DNA from: Sphingomonadales bacterium UBA2683
GTDB lineage: Bacteria > Pseudomonadota > Alphaproteobacteria > Sphingomonadales > Sphingomonadaceae
Direction: 5' to 3'
Length of the DNA: 64,000 nucleotides
Assembly: GCA_002354635.1 (NCBI GenBank)
Contig: DELZ01000002.1
Span: 539,266 to 603,265 of the forward strand
Shown here: piece after piece, positions 34,836-43,631 of the stretch
Layout of the letters: the number at the start of each line of letters is the position of its first letter
Position numbering within the stretch: the first letter of the stretch is position 1
Notes under the pieces: generated by a model
The model's input: only the letters and a program-made list of their open reading frames with translations
Told to the model about the DNA's origin: nothing
Databases searched by the model: none
Position numbers and translations under genes: made by a program

Positions 34836-35459
34836 TTATTTAGGATCTTCCACCGGCACCGGACGCTTGTCGTATACTTCGTCAACAATGCCAAAAGCCT
34901 TGGCTTCGTCGGCTTCCAGAAACGTGTCCCGATCCATGGCCTTTTCGATTTCTTCCACCGATTTCCCGGTATATTTGGCGTAAAGCGAATTCATGCTGGA
35001 ACGGATACGCAGGATTTCCTTTGCCTGGATCTCGATGTCCGAAGCCATGCCCTGCGCGCCGCCGGATGGCTGATGCACCATGACCCGGGCATTGGTTGTC
35101 GCCATCCGCATGCCCGGTTCACCGGCAGCCAGAAGGAAACTGCCCATGGAGGCGGCCTGACCGACGCAGACGGTGCCGACGCGCGGCCGGATATATTGCA
35201 TGGTATCGTGGATCGCCATGCCGGCAGTCACCACGCCGCCGGGCGAGTTGATGTATAGATAGATATCTTTTTTCGGGTTTTCGGATTCCAGAAACAGCAA
35301 TTGCGCGGTGATGATCGATGCCATCCCGTCTTCTACCGGACCGGTTACAAATACGATCCGCTCGCGCAGCAGTCGGGAAAAAATGTCAAAACTGCGTTCG
35401 CCACGATTGGATTGTTCGATAACAACCGGGACTAGAGCGTCTGTGATCGGGTCATGCAT
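34836..35459 (-). CDS. clpP: ATP-dependent Clp protease proteolytic subunit
   Basis: A 207-residue serine peptidase that assembles into two heptameric rings. Catalytic Ser104 is in CVGQAASMGSFLLAAG and His129 in RVMVHQPSGGAQG; the Asp should be near 178. The start MHDPITDALVPVVIEQSNRGERS is canonical, with propeptide residues. It precedes clpX on the minus strand, as is usual. A second ClpP-like gene lies 240 bp upstream on the opposite strand. Confidence 0.97.
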   Translation of the reverse strand: MHDPITDALVPVVIEQSNRGERSFDIFSRLLRERIVFVTGPVEDGMASIITAQLLFLESENPKKDIYLYINSPGGVVTAGMAIHDTMQYIRPRVGTVCVGQAASMGSFLLAAGEPGMRMATTNARVMVHQPSGGAQGMASDIEIQAKEILRIRSSMNSLYAKYTGKSVEEIEKAMDRDTFLEADEAKAFGIVDEVYDKRPVPVEDPK

Positions 35460-35703
35460 GTTGTAGGTCGTCCTGTTTTTATCTCTTTTGCGCTTCTCTT
35501 CAGCGTCGCCACTACATCGGGATTATCGCCGAATTGTTCAAGGGCTTTAACGATGTTGGCCCAGAATGATTGCTGCCATGAAAAATAACATCGCCGGCAT
35601 GACGATCATTGCGCACCATCCCGGCTATCCCTACATGTTCTGCAAGGCAATGCTGATCATTCCGTGATCGGTGCTGGTCAAATTTCCATTTGCGGAGTCA
35701 AGA

Positions 35704-36324
35704 ATGATAACCAACAACAGCCCAATCACCCCTTTTTCCAATGATGAGGACGACGAAGAGAACAAGTCCGGTGGCCTGCCCGGCGCCATGATGACGAAAT
35801 TTCTCGAAGCCCGCACGATCATGATTTTCGGCGGCATTGACCAGAAGCTGGCGGAGCGCGTGTCTACGCAACTGCTCTATCTCGATCATGTCAATCACGA
35901 CCCCATTCGCATTTTCCTGAATTCTCCTGGCGGCCACGTCGAATCCGGAGACACGATTCACGATCTGGTCCGCTATATCAGCTCGCCGGTCGCGATGATC
36001 GGGACCGGCTGGGTGGCGAGCGCCGGCACGCATATCTTCCTCGGCGTTCCCAAGGAACAGCGTTTCTGTCTGCCCAACACCAGGTTTCTGATTCATCAAC
36101 CGTCCGGTGGCGCCGGCGGCAAGGCATCTGATATCGCCATCCAGGCGCAGGAAATCGTCAAGATGCGCGAACGACTGGCGCGGATTATCGCGGACGAAAC
36201 CGGTCAGGATGTCGAGCGGGTCCGCAAGGATATTGATCGCGATTACTGGATGAGCACGGAAGAAGCCAAGGAATATGGCATTCTCGGCACGGTGATCAAC
36301 AAGGCCAGCGAAGTTAAGATCTGA
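35704..36324 (+). CDS. Second ClpP-family proteolytic subunit
   Basis: A 206-residue paralog divergent from clpP. Catalytic residues are kept: Ser106 in GTGWVASAGTHIFL and His131 in RFLIHQPSGGAGGKA. It has an acidic, flexible N-terminus (NDEDDEENKSGGLPGAM). The GWVASAGTH form replaces the usual GQAASMGS, so it is a distinct subgroup rather than a copy. Such second ClpPs form mixed complexes or separate roles in other bacteria. The start MITNNSPITPF was chosen. The alternative upstream ATG adds 11 residues. The 240-bp spacer to clpP contains no confident gene. Confidence 0.9.
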   Translation: MITNNSPITPFSNDEDDEENKSGGLPGAMMTKFLEARTIMIFGGIDQKLAERVSTQLLYLDHVNHDPIRIFLNSPGGHVESGDTIHDLVRYISSPVAMIGTGWVASAGTHIFLGVPKEQRFCLPNTRFLIHQPSGGAGGKASDIAIQAQEIVKMRERLARIIADETGQDVERVRKDIDRDYWMSTEEAKEYGILGTVINKASEVKI

Positions 36325-36372
36325 CGCTGGCAATAGCCGCAAGTCGCCGACCGAAGCTGGCGGTTATCAGCG

Positions 36373-36420
36373 CATAAAAATAGCCGGACAGGTCCGCCCT
36401 GCCCGGCTTTTTTTAACGCT
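36373..36420. terminator. Terminator between the second clpP gene and tig
   Basis: AGCCGGACAGG-TCCG-CCCTGCCCGGCTTTTTTT makes a GC-rich hairpin followed by seven T on the plus strand. It sits between convergent genes. Confidence 0.82.
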
Positions 36421-36433
36421 CAATCCAAATATA

Positions 36434-37975
36434 TTATTTCTTGGCCGGCGCCTTCTTGGCAGCCGGCTTTTTTGCAGCTGGCTTCTTGGCGGGTGCCTTG
36501 TCGGCAGCGGCTTTCTTGGCTGGCGCTTTCTTTGCAGCCGTCTTCTTGGCTGGTGCCTTTTCTGCTTCTTCCTTGGCCGGAGCTTTCTTCGCAGCCGGTT
36601 TCTTCGCCGGAGCCTTTTTCTTGGCCGCCGGTTTGGCTTCCGCTTCGTCTTCCGCCTCGATCGCGGCTTCCAGTTCTTCACGTGTAACCTTGCGATCGGT
36701 TACCTCGGCCTTGTCGAACAGGAAGTCGACTACCTTGTCTTCGTACATCGGCGCACGAAGCTGGGCCGCGGCCATCTGATCCTGCTGGATATACTGGATG
36801 AACCGGTCCCGATCTTCGGGGCGATATTGCTGGGCTGCCTGCTGCATCAGCATCGACATTTCCTGCTGGCTGACTTCAACGCCATTGGCCTGGCCGATTT
36901 CTGACAGCAGCAAGCCGAGACGGACGCGACGCACCGCGATATCGCGATATTCGTCTTTCTCGTCTTCCATTTCCTTCTTCGCCGCTTCCGGATCTTCTTC
37001 CTGGGCAGCTTCCTGCTCGAGCTGCTGCCAGATCTGGCTAAACTCGGCTTCTACCATGCCGGGAGGCACTTCGAAATCGTGGCTGGACGCCAGCTGATCG
37101 AGCAGCTTGCGCTTCATATGGGTGCGGGTGAGGCCGTTCAGTTCCTGTTCGATCTGCCCCTTGAGCAGTTCGGAGAGCTGATCGATTCCTTCCAGGCCCA
37201 TGGATTTGGCCATTTCGTCGTCAGCCTTGGCTTCCTTCGGTTTCTGCACTTCGCCGATGACAACATCAAAAGTGGCGTCCTTGCCCTTCAGGTCCTCGAC
37301 ATTATAGTCGTTGGGGAACGTGACCTTGACAAGCACTTCGTCATTGGCCTTCTTGCCAACCAGCTGGTCCTCGAAGCCCGGGATCAAACGGCCCGAGCCC
37401 AGTTCGATCGCCATGCCCTCGCCCTTGCCGCCTTCAAACGGCACGCCGTCAACCTTGCCTTCAAAGTCGATCAGGCACTGGTCGCCGACCTGTGCCTTGT
37501 AGGACTTCGGTGCGGTTGCAAACTGCTTCTGGCTTTCTGCAAATTTCTGCAACGCCTCGTCGACGGTTTTCTTGTCGGCCTCGACCTGCAGGCGTTCCAG
37601 TTTCAGGCCATCGATATCGGGGGTGGGGACATCCGGCAGAATTTCCAGATCCAGCTTGACGAGCGCATCCTTGCCAGGCTCGTAGCCCTCATCCAGATTG
37701 ACATTCGGCTGCATCGCAGGACGCAGCTTGTTGTCCGCCATGGTCTTTTCAATGCTTTCCTGGACTGTGCTGCTCAGCGCGTCCTGCATCAGGGCGTCAT
37801 TGTGCATCTTGCGCACTAGGTTCGCTGGCACTTTGCCTTTGCGGAAACCGGGCATATTCACCTGCGGTGCCAGTTTCTGCACCTCGGCTTCGACCCGCGA
37901 TTCGATATCCTTCGCGGTGATCTTGATCTCATAGGCCCGTTTCAGACCTTCGTTCAGCGTTTCAACAATCTGCAT
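36434..37975 (-). CDS. tig: Trigger factor with long Lys/Ala-rich tail
   Basis: A 513-residue ribosome-bound chaperone and prolyl isomerase. The N-terminal domain carries the ribosome-docking GFRKGKVP (about 43-50). The FKBP-like PPIase domain (about 150-240) has VGDQCLIDFEGKVDGVPFEGG and LIPGFEDQLVGKKAN. A C-terminal helical arm follows (about 250-430). Residues about 433-513 are an added low-complexity tail of KKAPAKK-type units, resembling histone H1 or Hc-like domains, and absent from E. coli trigger factor (432 residues). The tail DNA is repetitive and frame-consistent, so it is real coding sequence. Confidence 0.96.
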   Translation of the reverse strand: MQIVETLNEGLKRAYEIKITAKDIESRVEAEVQKLAPQVNMPGFRKGKVPANLVRKMHNDALMQDALSSTVQESIEKTMADNKLRPAMQPNVNLDEGYEPGKDALVKLDLEILPDVPTPDIDGLKLERLQVEADKKTVDEALQKFAESQKQFATAPKSYKAQVGDQCLIDFEGKVDGVPFEGGKGEGMAIELGSGRLIPGFEDQLVGKKANDEVLVKVTFPNDYNVEDLKGKDATFDVVIGEVQKPKEAKADDEMAKSMGLEGIDQLSELLKGQIEQELNGLTRTHMKRKLLDQLASSHDFEVPPGMVEAEFSQIWQQLEQEAAQEEDPEAAKKEMEDEKDEYRDIAVRRVRLGLLLSEIGQANGVEVSQQEMSMLMQQAAQQYRPEDRDRFIQYIQQDQMAAAQLRAPMYEDKVVDFLFDKAEVTDRKVTREELEAAIEAEDEAEAKPAAKKKAPAKKPAAKKAPAKEEAEKAPAKKTAAKKAPAKKAAADKAPAKKPAAKKPAAKKAPAKK

Positions 37976-38031
37976 GACTATCCTTTGATGCCTTCATATT
38001 CGGTGTTTTTCGTTAGATATTACGACTAACT

Positions 38032-38116
38032 TGGTGCGGGCGAAGGGACTCGAACCCCCACACCCGAAGATACCAGAACCTAAATCTGGCGCGTCTACCA
38101 ATTCCGCCACGCCCGC
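38032..38116 (-). tRNA. tRNA-Leu (UAG anticodon)
   Basis: Reading the minus strand, the acceptor stem GCGGGCG pairs with CGCCCGC and CCA is encoded. The anticodon arm is CCAGA-TTTAGGT-TCTGG, giving anticodon TAG. A long variable arm and the GGTTCGAGTCC T-loop are typical of tRNA-Leu. It sits between gatB and tig. Confidence 0.97.
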
Positions 38117-38207
38117 CCAGCTAAGCCGTCAAAATTCTATCGAAGTACGATTGACCCGCGCGCCTAGCGTAAAGGCGCGTTGAGGGCAAGTAGGGTTTGC
38201 GAACGTT

Positions 38208-39695
38208 TTAACCCAGTATCTTCTTCAACAGTTCGTTCACCACCTGCGGATTGGCTTTGCCCTGCATCGCCTTCATCGTCTGGCCGACAAAGAAACCGAA
38301 GAGCTTGTCCTTGCCGTCGCGATATTGAGCGACCTTGTCTTCGTTAGCGGCCATGACCTCGGCGATGACATTCTCGATCGCGCCGGTGTCCGATTCCTGG
38401 ACCAGACCCTGTTCCTCGACGATTTTCTTCGCGCCGTCACCACTTTCGAGCATGATCTCGAACACCTGCTTGGCGATTTTGCCGGAGATGGTGCCGTCGG
38501 CGACCAGGCCAAGCAGTTCAGCTGCCTGCGCCGGAGAAACCGGGCTGTTCTCGATGCCCACGCCGAGACGGTTGAGCGCACCGAACAGTTCCGAGGTCAC
38601 CCAGTTGGCGGCGCTGCTGGCGATTTTTTCAGGTTCGTCACTGGTATCGAGAAGCTCCTCGAACCATAGAGCGGTTTCATGCTCAGCGGTCAGAACCGCC
38701 GCATTATAAGCGCTCAGACCCAATGCATTCTTGTAGCGGGCGCGCTTTTCGTCCGGCAATTCCGGCAGGCTGGCCTTGCAGTCGAAGATGAAATCATCTT
38801 CCAGTTCCAGCGGTAGCAGATCGGGATCGGGGAAATAGCGATAGTCGTGCGCATCTTCCTTCGAGCGCATCGACCGGGTTTCGTTGCGGTCCGGATCGAA
38901 CAGCCGGGTTTCCTGGACCACGGTGCCGCCATCCTCGATCAGGTCGACCTGACGCTGGGCTTCATATTCGATCACGGCCTGGATGAAGCGCATCGAGTTG
39001 ACATTCTTGGTCTCGGTCCGGGTGCCGAGTTCGCCGCCGGGCTTGCGCACGCTGACATTGACGTCGGCGCGCATCGAGCCCTGTTCCATATTGCCGTCGC
39101 AGCTGCCGACATAGCGCAGGATCGAGCGGAGCTTGCGGACATAGGCCGCGGCTTCCTTCGGCGAGGTCATGTCTGGCTTGGAGACGATTTCCATCAGCGC
39201 GACGCCGCAGCGGTTGAGATCGACATAGGACATGGTCGGATGCTGATCGTGCATCAACTTGCCCGCGTCCTGCTCGATATGGATGCGCTCGACGCCAATC
39301 GCCTTACCGTGGGCATCCGGATCTTTCTCATCCAGCGAAATCTGGATCACGCCCTCGCCGACGATCGGATGGTAGAGCTGGGAAATCTGGTAGCCCTGCG
39401 GCAGATCGGCGTAGAAATAATTCTTGCGGTCAAAGCGCGAATATTTGTTGATCTGGGCGTTGATCGCGAGACCGGTGCGGACCGCCTGGCGGACGCATTC
39501 GCCGTTGAGCGTTGGCAGCATACCGGGCATGGCGGCGTCGACCAGACTGACCTGCGTGTTCGGTTCTGCGCCAAATTCGGTGGACGCCCCGGAAAAGAGC
39601 TTCGATTCGGAGGTGATCTGGGCGTGAACCTCGAGGCCGATCACGACCTCCCATTCGCCCGTTCCGCCCTGGATTCTGTAGGTTGATTCAGTCAT
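38208..39695 (-). CDS. gatB: Aspartyl/glutamyl-tRNA(Asn/Gln) amidotransferase subunit B
   Basis: A 495-residue subunit of the GatCAB complex, which amidates misacylated Glu-tRNA(Gln) and Asp-tRNA(Asn). GatB signature segments: EVVIGLEVHAQITSESKLFS, QYSRF-like NKYSRFDRKNYFYADLPQGYQISQL, RIHIEQDAGKLMHD, and the C-terminal YqeY-like domain GKIAKQVFEIMLESG. The start overlaps the end of the small membrane gene by 8 bp. It is transcribed with gatC and gatA. Confidence 0.97.
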   Translation of the reverse strand: MTESTYRIQGGTGEWEVVIGLEVHAQITSESKLFSGASTEFGAEPNTQVSLVDAAMPGMLPTLNGECVRQAVRTGLAINAQINKYSRFDRKNYFYADLPQGYQISQLYHPIVGEGVIQISLDEKDPDAHGKAIGVERIHIEQDAGKLMHDQHPTMSYVDLNRCGVALMEIVSKPDMTSPKEAAAYVRKLRSILRYVGSCDGNMEQGSMRADVNVSVRKPGGELGTRTETKNVNSMRFIQAVIEYEAQRQVDLIEDGGTVVQETRLFDPDRNETRSMRSKEDAHDYRYFPDPDLLPLELEDDFIFDCKASLPELPDEKRARYKNALGLSAYNAAVLTAEHETALWFEELLDTSDEPEKIASSAANWVTSELFGALNRLGVGIENSPVSPAQAAELLGLVADGTISGKIAKQVFEIMLESGDGAKKIVEEQGLVQESDTGAIENVIAEVMAANEDKVAQYRDGKDKLFGFFVGQTMKAMQGKANPQVVNELLKKILG

Positions 39696-40026
39696 TTTTT
39701 TTACTCAAAAAGGAAGCAGTGGCTTCCATCTCTTCAGCTAACATTTTTGCAGCTCCGCCGGTTACTGGGGCTTTTTCGCAGATATTCAAAATCACTTCTT
39801 TATACTCTGGATATTTCCGAAGTTCATATGCGGCAGCCATTTTCGAGGCGATACTACCACCTTGCTGACCAAGATGATCGGTGATTTCAAAAAATCGCTG
39901 ATATTCTTGATGATGCACCTCTCTTCGCTTGGCTCTAACGTAAAAGACAGCGGACCAAGCCAAAGCGATAAGAGGAATCACGATCCCCGCCCAAGCTATC
40001 CATTCCTGCCAACTACTTGGACTCAC
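39688..40026 (-). CDS. Small single-span protein inserted between gatA and gatB
   Basis: A protein of about 112 residues with one membrane segment (WIAWAGIVIPLIALAWSAVFYV) followed by a charged helical region with RAKRREVHHQEYQRFFEITDHLGQQGG. The start is one of three consecutive GTG codons. The last (40026) overlaps the gatA stop as GTGA and is preferred. Its own end overlaps the gatB start by 8 bp. Codon use is somewhat more AT-rich than in gatA and gatB. I recognise no family, and it is not part of the known amidotransferase. Confidence 0.65.
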   Translation of the reverse strand: MSPSSWQEWIAWAGIVIPLIALAWSAVFYVRAKRREVHHQEYQRFFEITDHLGQQGGSIASKMAAAYELRKYPEYKEVILNICEKAPVTGGAAKMLAEEMEATASFLSKKND

Positions 40027-41507
40027 CACCACTGCTCCGGTTTCGCGACAAAGCCCGCGCGTTCCTCGATTGCCAGTCCTGCGTTGAACACGCTCTGTTC
40101 GTCCAGTGCCTTGCCGATGATTTGCAGGCCGAGCGGCAGTCCCTTGCCGTCCAGTCCCGCAGGCACCGACATCGCGGGCAGTCCGGCCAGCGAGCTGGGC
40201 ACGGTGAACACATCGTTGAGATACATGGCGAGCGGGTCGTCGCTTTTCTCGCCCAGTCCGAAGGCGGCGCTGGGTGCGGTCGGAGTCAGCAGCAGGTCGC
40301 AGCTGTTCCAGGCCTTGTCGAAATCCTGCGCGATCAGCGTGCGGACCTTCTGCGCCTGGGTATAATAAGCGTCATAATAACCGGCGCTCAGCACATAGGT
40401 GCCGATCATGATGCGGCGCTTCACTTCCGGTCCGAAACCGGCTTCGCGGGTGGCGGCATACATGTCCTGCAGCCCTGCCCCGTCCGGCAGATCGCGCAGA
40501 CCATAGCGCACGCCATCATAGCGCGACAGGTTCGACGATGCCTCGGCGGGGGCGATGATATAGTAAGCGGGTAATGCATATTTGGTGTGCGGCAGCGAGA
40601 CATCGACGATGGTCGCCCCGGCATCCTTGAGCATCTCGATGCCCTGCTGCCACAGCGCGTCGATTGCGGCAGGCATGTTTTCGACGCTATATTCCTTGGG
40701 AATACCGATTTTCTTGCCGGCAAGATTGCTATTGAGCGCCGCTTCCCAATCGGGAACCGGCAGATCGAGCGAGGTCGAATCCTTGGCATCAAAACCGGCC
40801 ATGGCTTCGAGCATGATCGCGCAGTCGCGGACATCATGGGCCATCGGACCTGCCTGATCGAGAGAACTGGCAAAGGCAATCGTGCCCCAGCGCGAGCAGC
40901 GGCCATAGGTTGGTTTGAAACCGGTGATGCCGACGAAGGCCGCCGGCTGGCGAATCGATCCGCCGGTGTCGGTGCCGGTTGCGGCCGGCGCGATACGGCC
41001 GGAGACAACGGTCGCGCTGCCGCCCGACGAACCGCCCGGAGCCAGATCGACATTGCCGCCGTCATTGCGCCGCCAGGGCGAGATGACATTGCCGAAGGCG
41101 CTGGTTTCGTTCGACGAGCCCATCGCGAACTGGTCCATGTTGAGCTTGCCGAGCATACCGGCGCCGGCCTGGAACAGGTTGGCGGATACGGTCGATTCAT
41201 ATTGCGGGACAAAGCCCTCGAGAATGTGGCTGGCTGCTGTCGTCGCCACACCCTGGGTGCAGAACAGATCCTTCATACCGATCGGCACGCCGGCCATCTT
41301 GCCAAGCGTTTCTCCTGCGGCCTTGGCCTTGTCGGCGGCCTCTGCCGCCGCCAGCGCATGGTCCGGTGTCTCGACCAGAAAAGCGTTCAGCGGCTTGGCT
41401 GCACTGACCCGTGCGATGAAAGTCTCTGCGACTTCCTTCGCGGTGAAATCGCCATCGGCAATACCGCTGCGGATGCCGGCGATACCCAGTTCAAATATTG
41501 CGGTCAT
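40023..41507 (-). CDS. gatA: Aspartyl/glutamyl-tRNA amidotransferase subunit A
   Basis: A 494-residue amidase-signature enzyme that releases ammonia from glutamine for the GatCAB reaction. The Ser-cisSer-Lys triad is visible: GVPIGMKDLFCTQGV with the Lys, and VDLAPGGSSGGSATVVSG with the serines, then TGTDTGGSIRQPAAFVGITGFKPTYG. Length is standard. It follows gatC after a 100-bp spacer that contains a palindromic repeat. Confidence 0.97.
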   Translation of the reverse strand: MTAIFELGIAGIRSGIADGDFTAKEVAETFIARVSAAKPLNAFLVETPDHALAAAEAADKAKAAGETLGKMAGVPIGMKDLFCTQGVATTAASHILEGFVPQYESTVSANLFQAGAGMLGKLNMDQFAMGSSNETSAFGNVISPWRRNDGGNVDLAPGGSSGGSATVVSGRIAPAATGTDTGGSIRQPAAFVGITGFKPTYGRCSRWGTIAFASSLDQAGPMAHDVRDCAIMLEAMAGFDAKDSTSLDLPVPDWEAALNSNLAGKKIGIPKEYSVENMPAAIDALWQQGIEMLKDAGATIVDVSLPHTKYALPAYYIIAPAEASSNLSRYDGVRYGLRDLPDGAGLQDMYAATREAGFGPEVKRRIMIGTYVLSAGYYDAYYTQAQKVRTLIAQDFDKAWNSCDLLLTPTAPSAAFGLGEKSDDPLAMYLNDVFTVPSSLAGLPAMSVPAGLDGKGLPLGLQIIGKALDEQSVFNAGLAIEERAGFVAKPEQWW

Positions 41508-41518
41508 AGCGATAGCTC

Positions 41519-41587
41519 CGTCAGGGCTGAGCGTGTCGAAGCTTTGGTTCGTGCCGCCGGGCCCTTCGACAGGCTCTGGGCGAACGG
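41519..41587. repeat. Palindromic REP-like element between gatC and gatA
   Basis: CCGTCAGGGCTGAGCGTGTC-GAAG and CCCTTCGACAGGCTCTGGGC-GAACGG are inverted imperfect arms with a 20-nt spacer. It is the same family as the copy inside trmD and occupies most of the spacer between gatC and gatA. Confidence 0.8.
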
Positions 41588-41607
41588 GGTTTCTTTCGAC
41601 AGAATCA

Positions 41608-41895
41608 TTATTCGATCACCTTCGGAACCGCGAAAAAGCCGTGTTCGGCAATCGGTGCGTTGGCCAGTATCCTGTCGCGGATTTCGCCGTCGGTCACGAC
41701 ATCGTCGCGCAGCCGCAATTTGTTCGGGATCACCGCCGTCATCGGCTCGACCTTCGAACAATCCACTTCGCCCAGTTGCTCGACCCATCCCAATATCTGG
41801 TTCAGTTCGGGCACGAAGGCATCCGCTTCGGCTTCGGTAATCGCGATTCTCGAAAGGCTGGCGATTTTTTTGACGGTTTCCTTATCGATTGACAT
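41608..41895 (-). CDS. gatC: Aspartyl/glutamyl-tRNA amidotransferase subunit C
   Basis: A 95-residue subunit that stabilises GatA-GatB. MSIDKETVKKIASLSRIAITEAEADAF followed by ELNQILGWVEQLGEVDCSKVEPM is the family pattern, with RDDVVTDGEIRDRILANAP near the C-terminus. It is the first gene of the gat operon. The start region precedes a plus-strand gene. Confidence 0.95.
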   Translation of the reverse strand: MSIDKETVKKIASLSRIAITEAEADAFVPELNQILGWVEQLGEVDCSKVEPMTAVIPNKLRLRDDVVTDGEIRDRILANAPIAEHGFFAVPKVIE

Positions 41896-42023
41896 GACTC
41901 ATTCTTTTCAGGTTCATCTTTTTTCGGGTATTTCGGAATTTATTTGTGTACCGAGCGCCGCTAGCACCGGCGCGAAGCGGCTTCAAGCGGATTGAAGCGG
42001 CAATTAACCGGTTGGAGTATCAT

Positions 42024-43148
42024 TTGGCCCGCAAGTTTCTCTATTTTGTCGCCGCCATGGTCATAATGGTGATTGCCGGCGCGGCCGTGTACCGCGTCTA
42101 TGGCGAAGAGCTGATGGCGGTAGCTTTTGTACCAGACACCGAATTCACCGCGCAGGAAATGCTGGAAACCAACGTCTATGCGGATCCCGGCATGTGGCTG
42201 GCCCGACCGGAGCTGGTCGAGAACAACCCTGCCCTTTGGCTTCCGGAAGATCTGGCGGAGGGCGATGTCGCGGTGCCCGAAGGTCAGCAAGCCGCTGTCT
42301 TTTTCATACATCCGACGTCTTTTCTGAACAAGGATCGCTGGAATGCGCCGCTTGATGACAAGGAATCGCAAGACCGTGCGCGGATATTCCTGCGCGGTCA
42401 GGCGAGCGCTTTCAATGGCGTGAGCGAAGTATGGGCTCCGCGCTATCGGCAGGCGACGCTGGGCGCGTTTCTTACCGACAAGCCCGAAGGCCAGCGGGCA
42501 CTGGATGCCGCTTATCAGGATGTTCTGGCCGCCTTTGACTATTTCGTCGCTGCAGTGCCGGCCGATCAGCCGATCATCCTAGCCGGGCACAGTCAGGGCA
42601 GCCTGCATCTGACCAATTTGCTCAAGGACCGGGTTGCCGGGACCCCGCTGGCCAACCGGATTGTCGCCGCCTATGTCGTCGGCTGGCCGGTTTCGGTCGA
42701 CACCGACGTTCCTGAAATGGGTCTCGACATCTGCGAGGCATCGGATCAGACACGTTGCATCCTGAGCTGGCAAAGCTTTGCCGAACCTGCAGATTATCGC
42801 CGGATCGTCAACGTCTACGACCGGACCATCGGTTTCAACGGGAAGCCGCGCAAAGACAGCAAATTGCTGTGCTCCAATCCGATCAACGGCGACGTCGATT
42901 CGGTGGCTGTGGCATCGGCCAATCTTGGAACACTGGTACCCAATGAGGACCTGAGCGACGCCACACTGGTTGCCGGCGGTGTTCCGGCAAGATGCGATCG
43001 CCGGGGCTTTCTGCTGATCGGGGATCCGCCGGAGATGGGCCCCTATGCCCTGCCCGGCAACAATTATCATGTCTATGATTACAGCCTGTTCTGGACCAAT
43101 ATCCGGGCGGATGTTGCAAGGAGGATGACAGCATTTCTGGCACGCTGA
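42024..43148 (+). CDS. DUF3089 family alpha/beta-hydrolase-like protein, membrane-anchored
   Basis: A 374-residue protein. A TTG start at 42024 is preferred: GTTGGAG sits 6 bases upstream and the resulting N-terminus (MARKFLYFVAAMVIMVIAGA) is a clean membrane anchor. The next in-frame start upstream (GTG at 41946) adds 26 unlikely residues. The DUF3089 core includes AVFFIHPTSFLNKDRWNAPL and the nucleophile elbow ILAGHSQGSLHLTNLL. Asp and His candidates are further on (NYHVYDYSLFWTNI). Substrate unknown; the fold suggests lipase/esterase-like activity. Confidence 0.85.
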   Translation: MARKFLYFVAAMVIMVIAGAAVYRVYGEELMAVAFVPDTEFTAQEMLETNVYADPGMWLARPELVENNPALWLPEDLAEGDVAVPEGQQAAVFFIHPTSFLNKDRWNAPLDDKESQDRARIFLRGQASAFNGVSEVWAPRYRQATLGAFLTDKPEGQRALDAAYQDVLAAFDYFVAAVPADQPIILAGHSQGSLHLTNLLKDRVAGTPLANRIVAAYVVGWPVSVDTDVPEMGLDICEASDQTRCILSWQSFAEPADYRRIVNVYDRTIGFNGKPRKDSKLLCSNPINGDVDSVAVASANLGTLVPNEDLSDATLVAGGVPARCDRRGFLLIGDPPEMGPYALPGNNYHVYDYSLFWTNIRADVARRMTAFLAR

Positions 43149-43159
43149 TCAGCGCTGAT

Positions 43160-43609
43160 GTGGAGGCTTTCAGTCAGGCACTACCCGATGGCGGCCGGTT
43201 GCTGGGGCTCGATATCGGTACCAAGACCGTGGGCATGGCGCTGTGCGATTCCCACTGGACCTTCGCAACCGCGGCAGAAACGATCGAACGGCGCAAATTT
43301 TCCAAGGATCTCGAGCGGATCAAGGCGGTGATTGCCGAGCAGCATATTGTCGGGATCGTCGCTGGTCTGCCGCTCAATCTGGATGGCAGCCAGAGCCAGC
43401 AGACCCAGGCAGCGCGGTCTTTTGCGCAGAATCTGAAGCCTCTTGGCCTGCCGATCCTGCTGTGGGACGAGCGATGGAGCACACAGGCCGTCACCCGCGA
43501 CCTGATCGCATCGGATGTCAGCCGGAAAAAACGGGCCAAGGTGGTCGACAAGATGGCGGCCGCCTATATTTTGCAGGGGGCCATAGACAGGCTTGCCGCA
43601 TTGGCGTGA
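43160..43609 (+). CDS. ruvX: RuvX/YqgF Holliday-junction resolvase-like protein
   Basis: A 149-residue RNase H-fold protein, now linked to 16S rRNA processing and pre-rRNA 5' end maturation in E. coli. LLGLDIGTKTVGMALCD holds the first acidic residue; GIVAGLPLNLDGSQSQQTQAARSF and LWDERWSTQAVTRDL hold the others, and the end is DKMAAAYILQGAID. A GTG start is inferred, 11 bp after the preceding stop; the ribosome-binding site is weak. The next gene, pyrB, starts 22 bp later. Confidence 0.92.
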   Translation: MEAFSQALPDGGRLLGLDIGTKTVGMALCDSHWTFATAAETIERRKFSKDLERIKAVIAEQHIVGIVAGLPLNLDGSQSQQTQAARSFAQNLKPLGLPILLWDERWSTQAVTRDLIASDVSRKKRAKVVDKMAAAYILQGAIDRLAALA

Positions 43610-43631
43610 TGCCTCTATAGCACCCGCTTTA

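Noticed and set aside
35578..35667. Short ORF MKNNIAGMTIIAHHPGYPY... between clpP and the second clpP gene
   Set aside because: 29 codons, no ribosome-binding site and unusual composition; probably chance.
36434..36680. CRISPR-like or VNTR array in the repetitive 3' end of tig
   Set aside because: The repeats are irregular codon-level AAG/GCC units encoding a Lys/Ala tail, without spacers.
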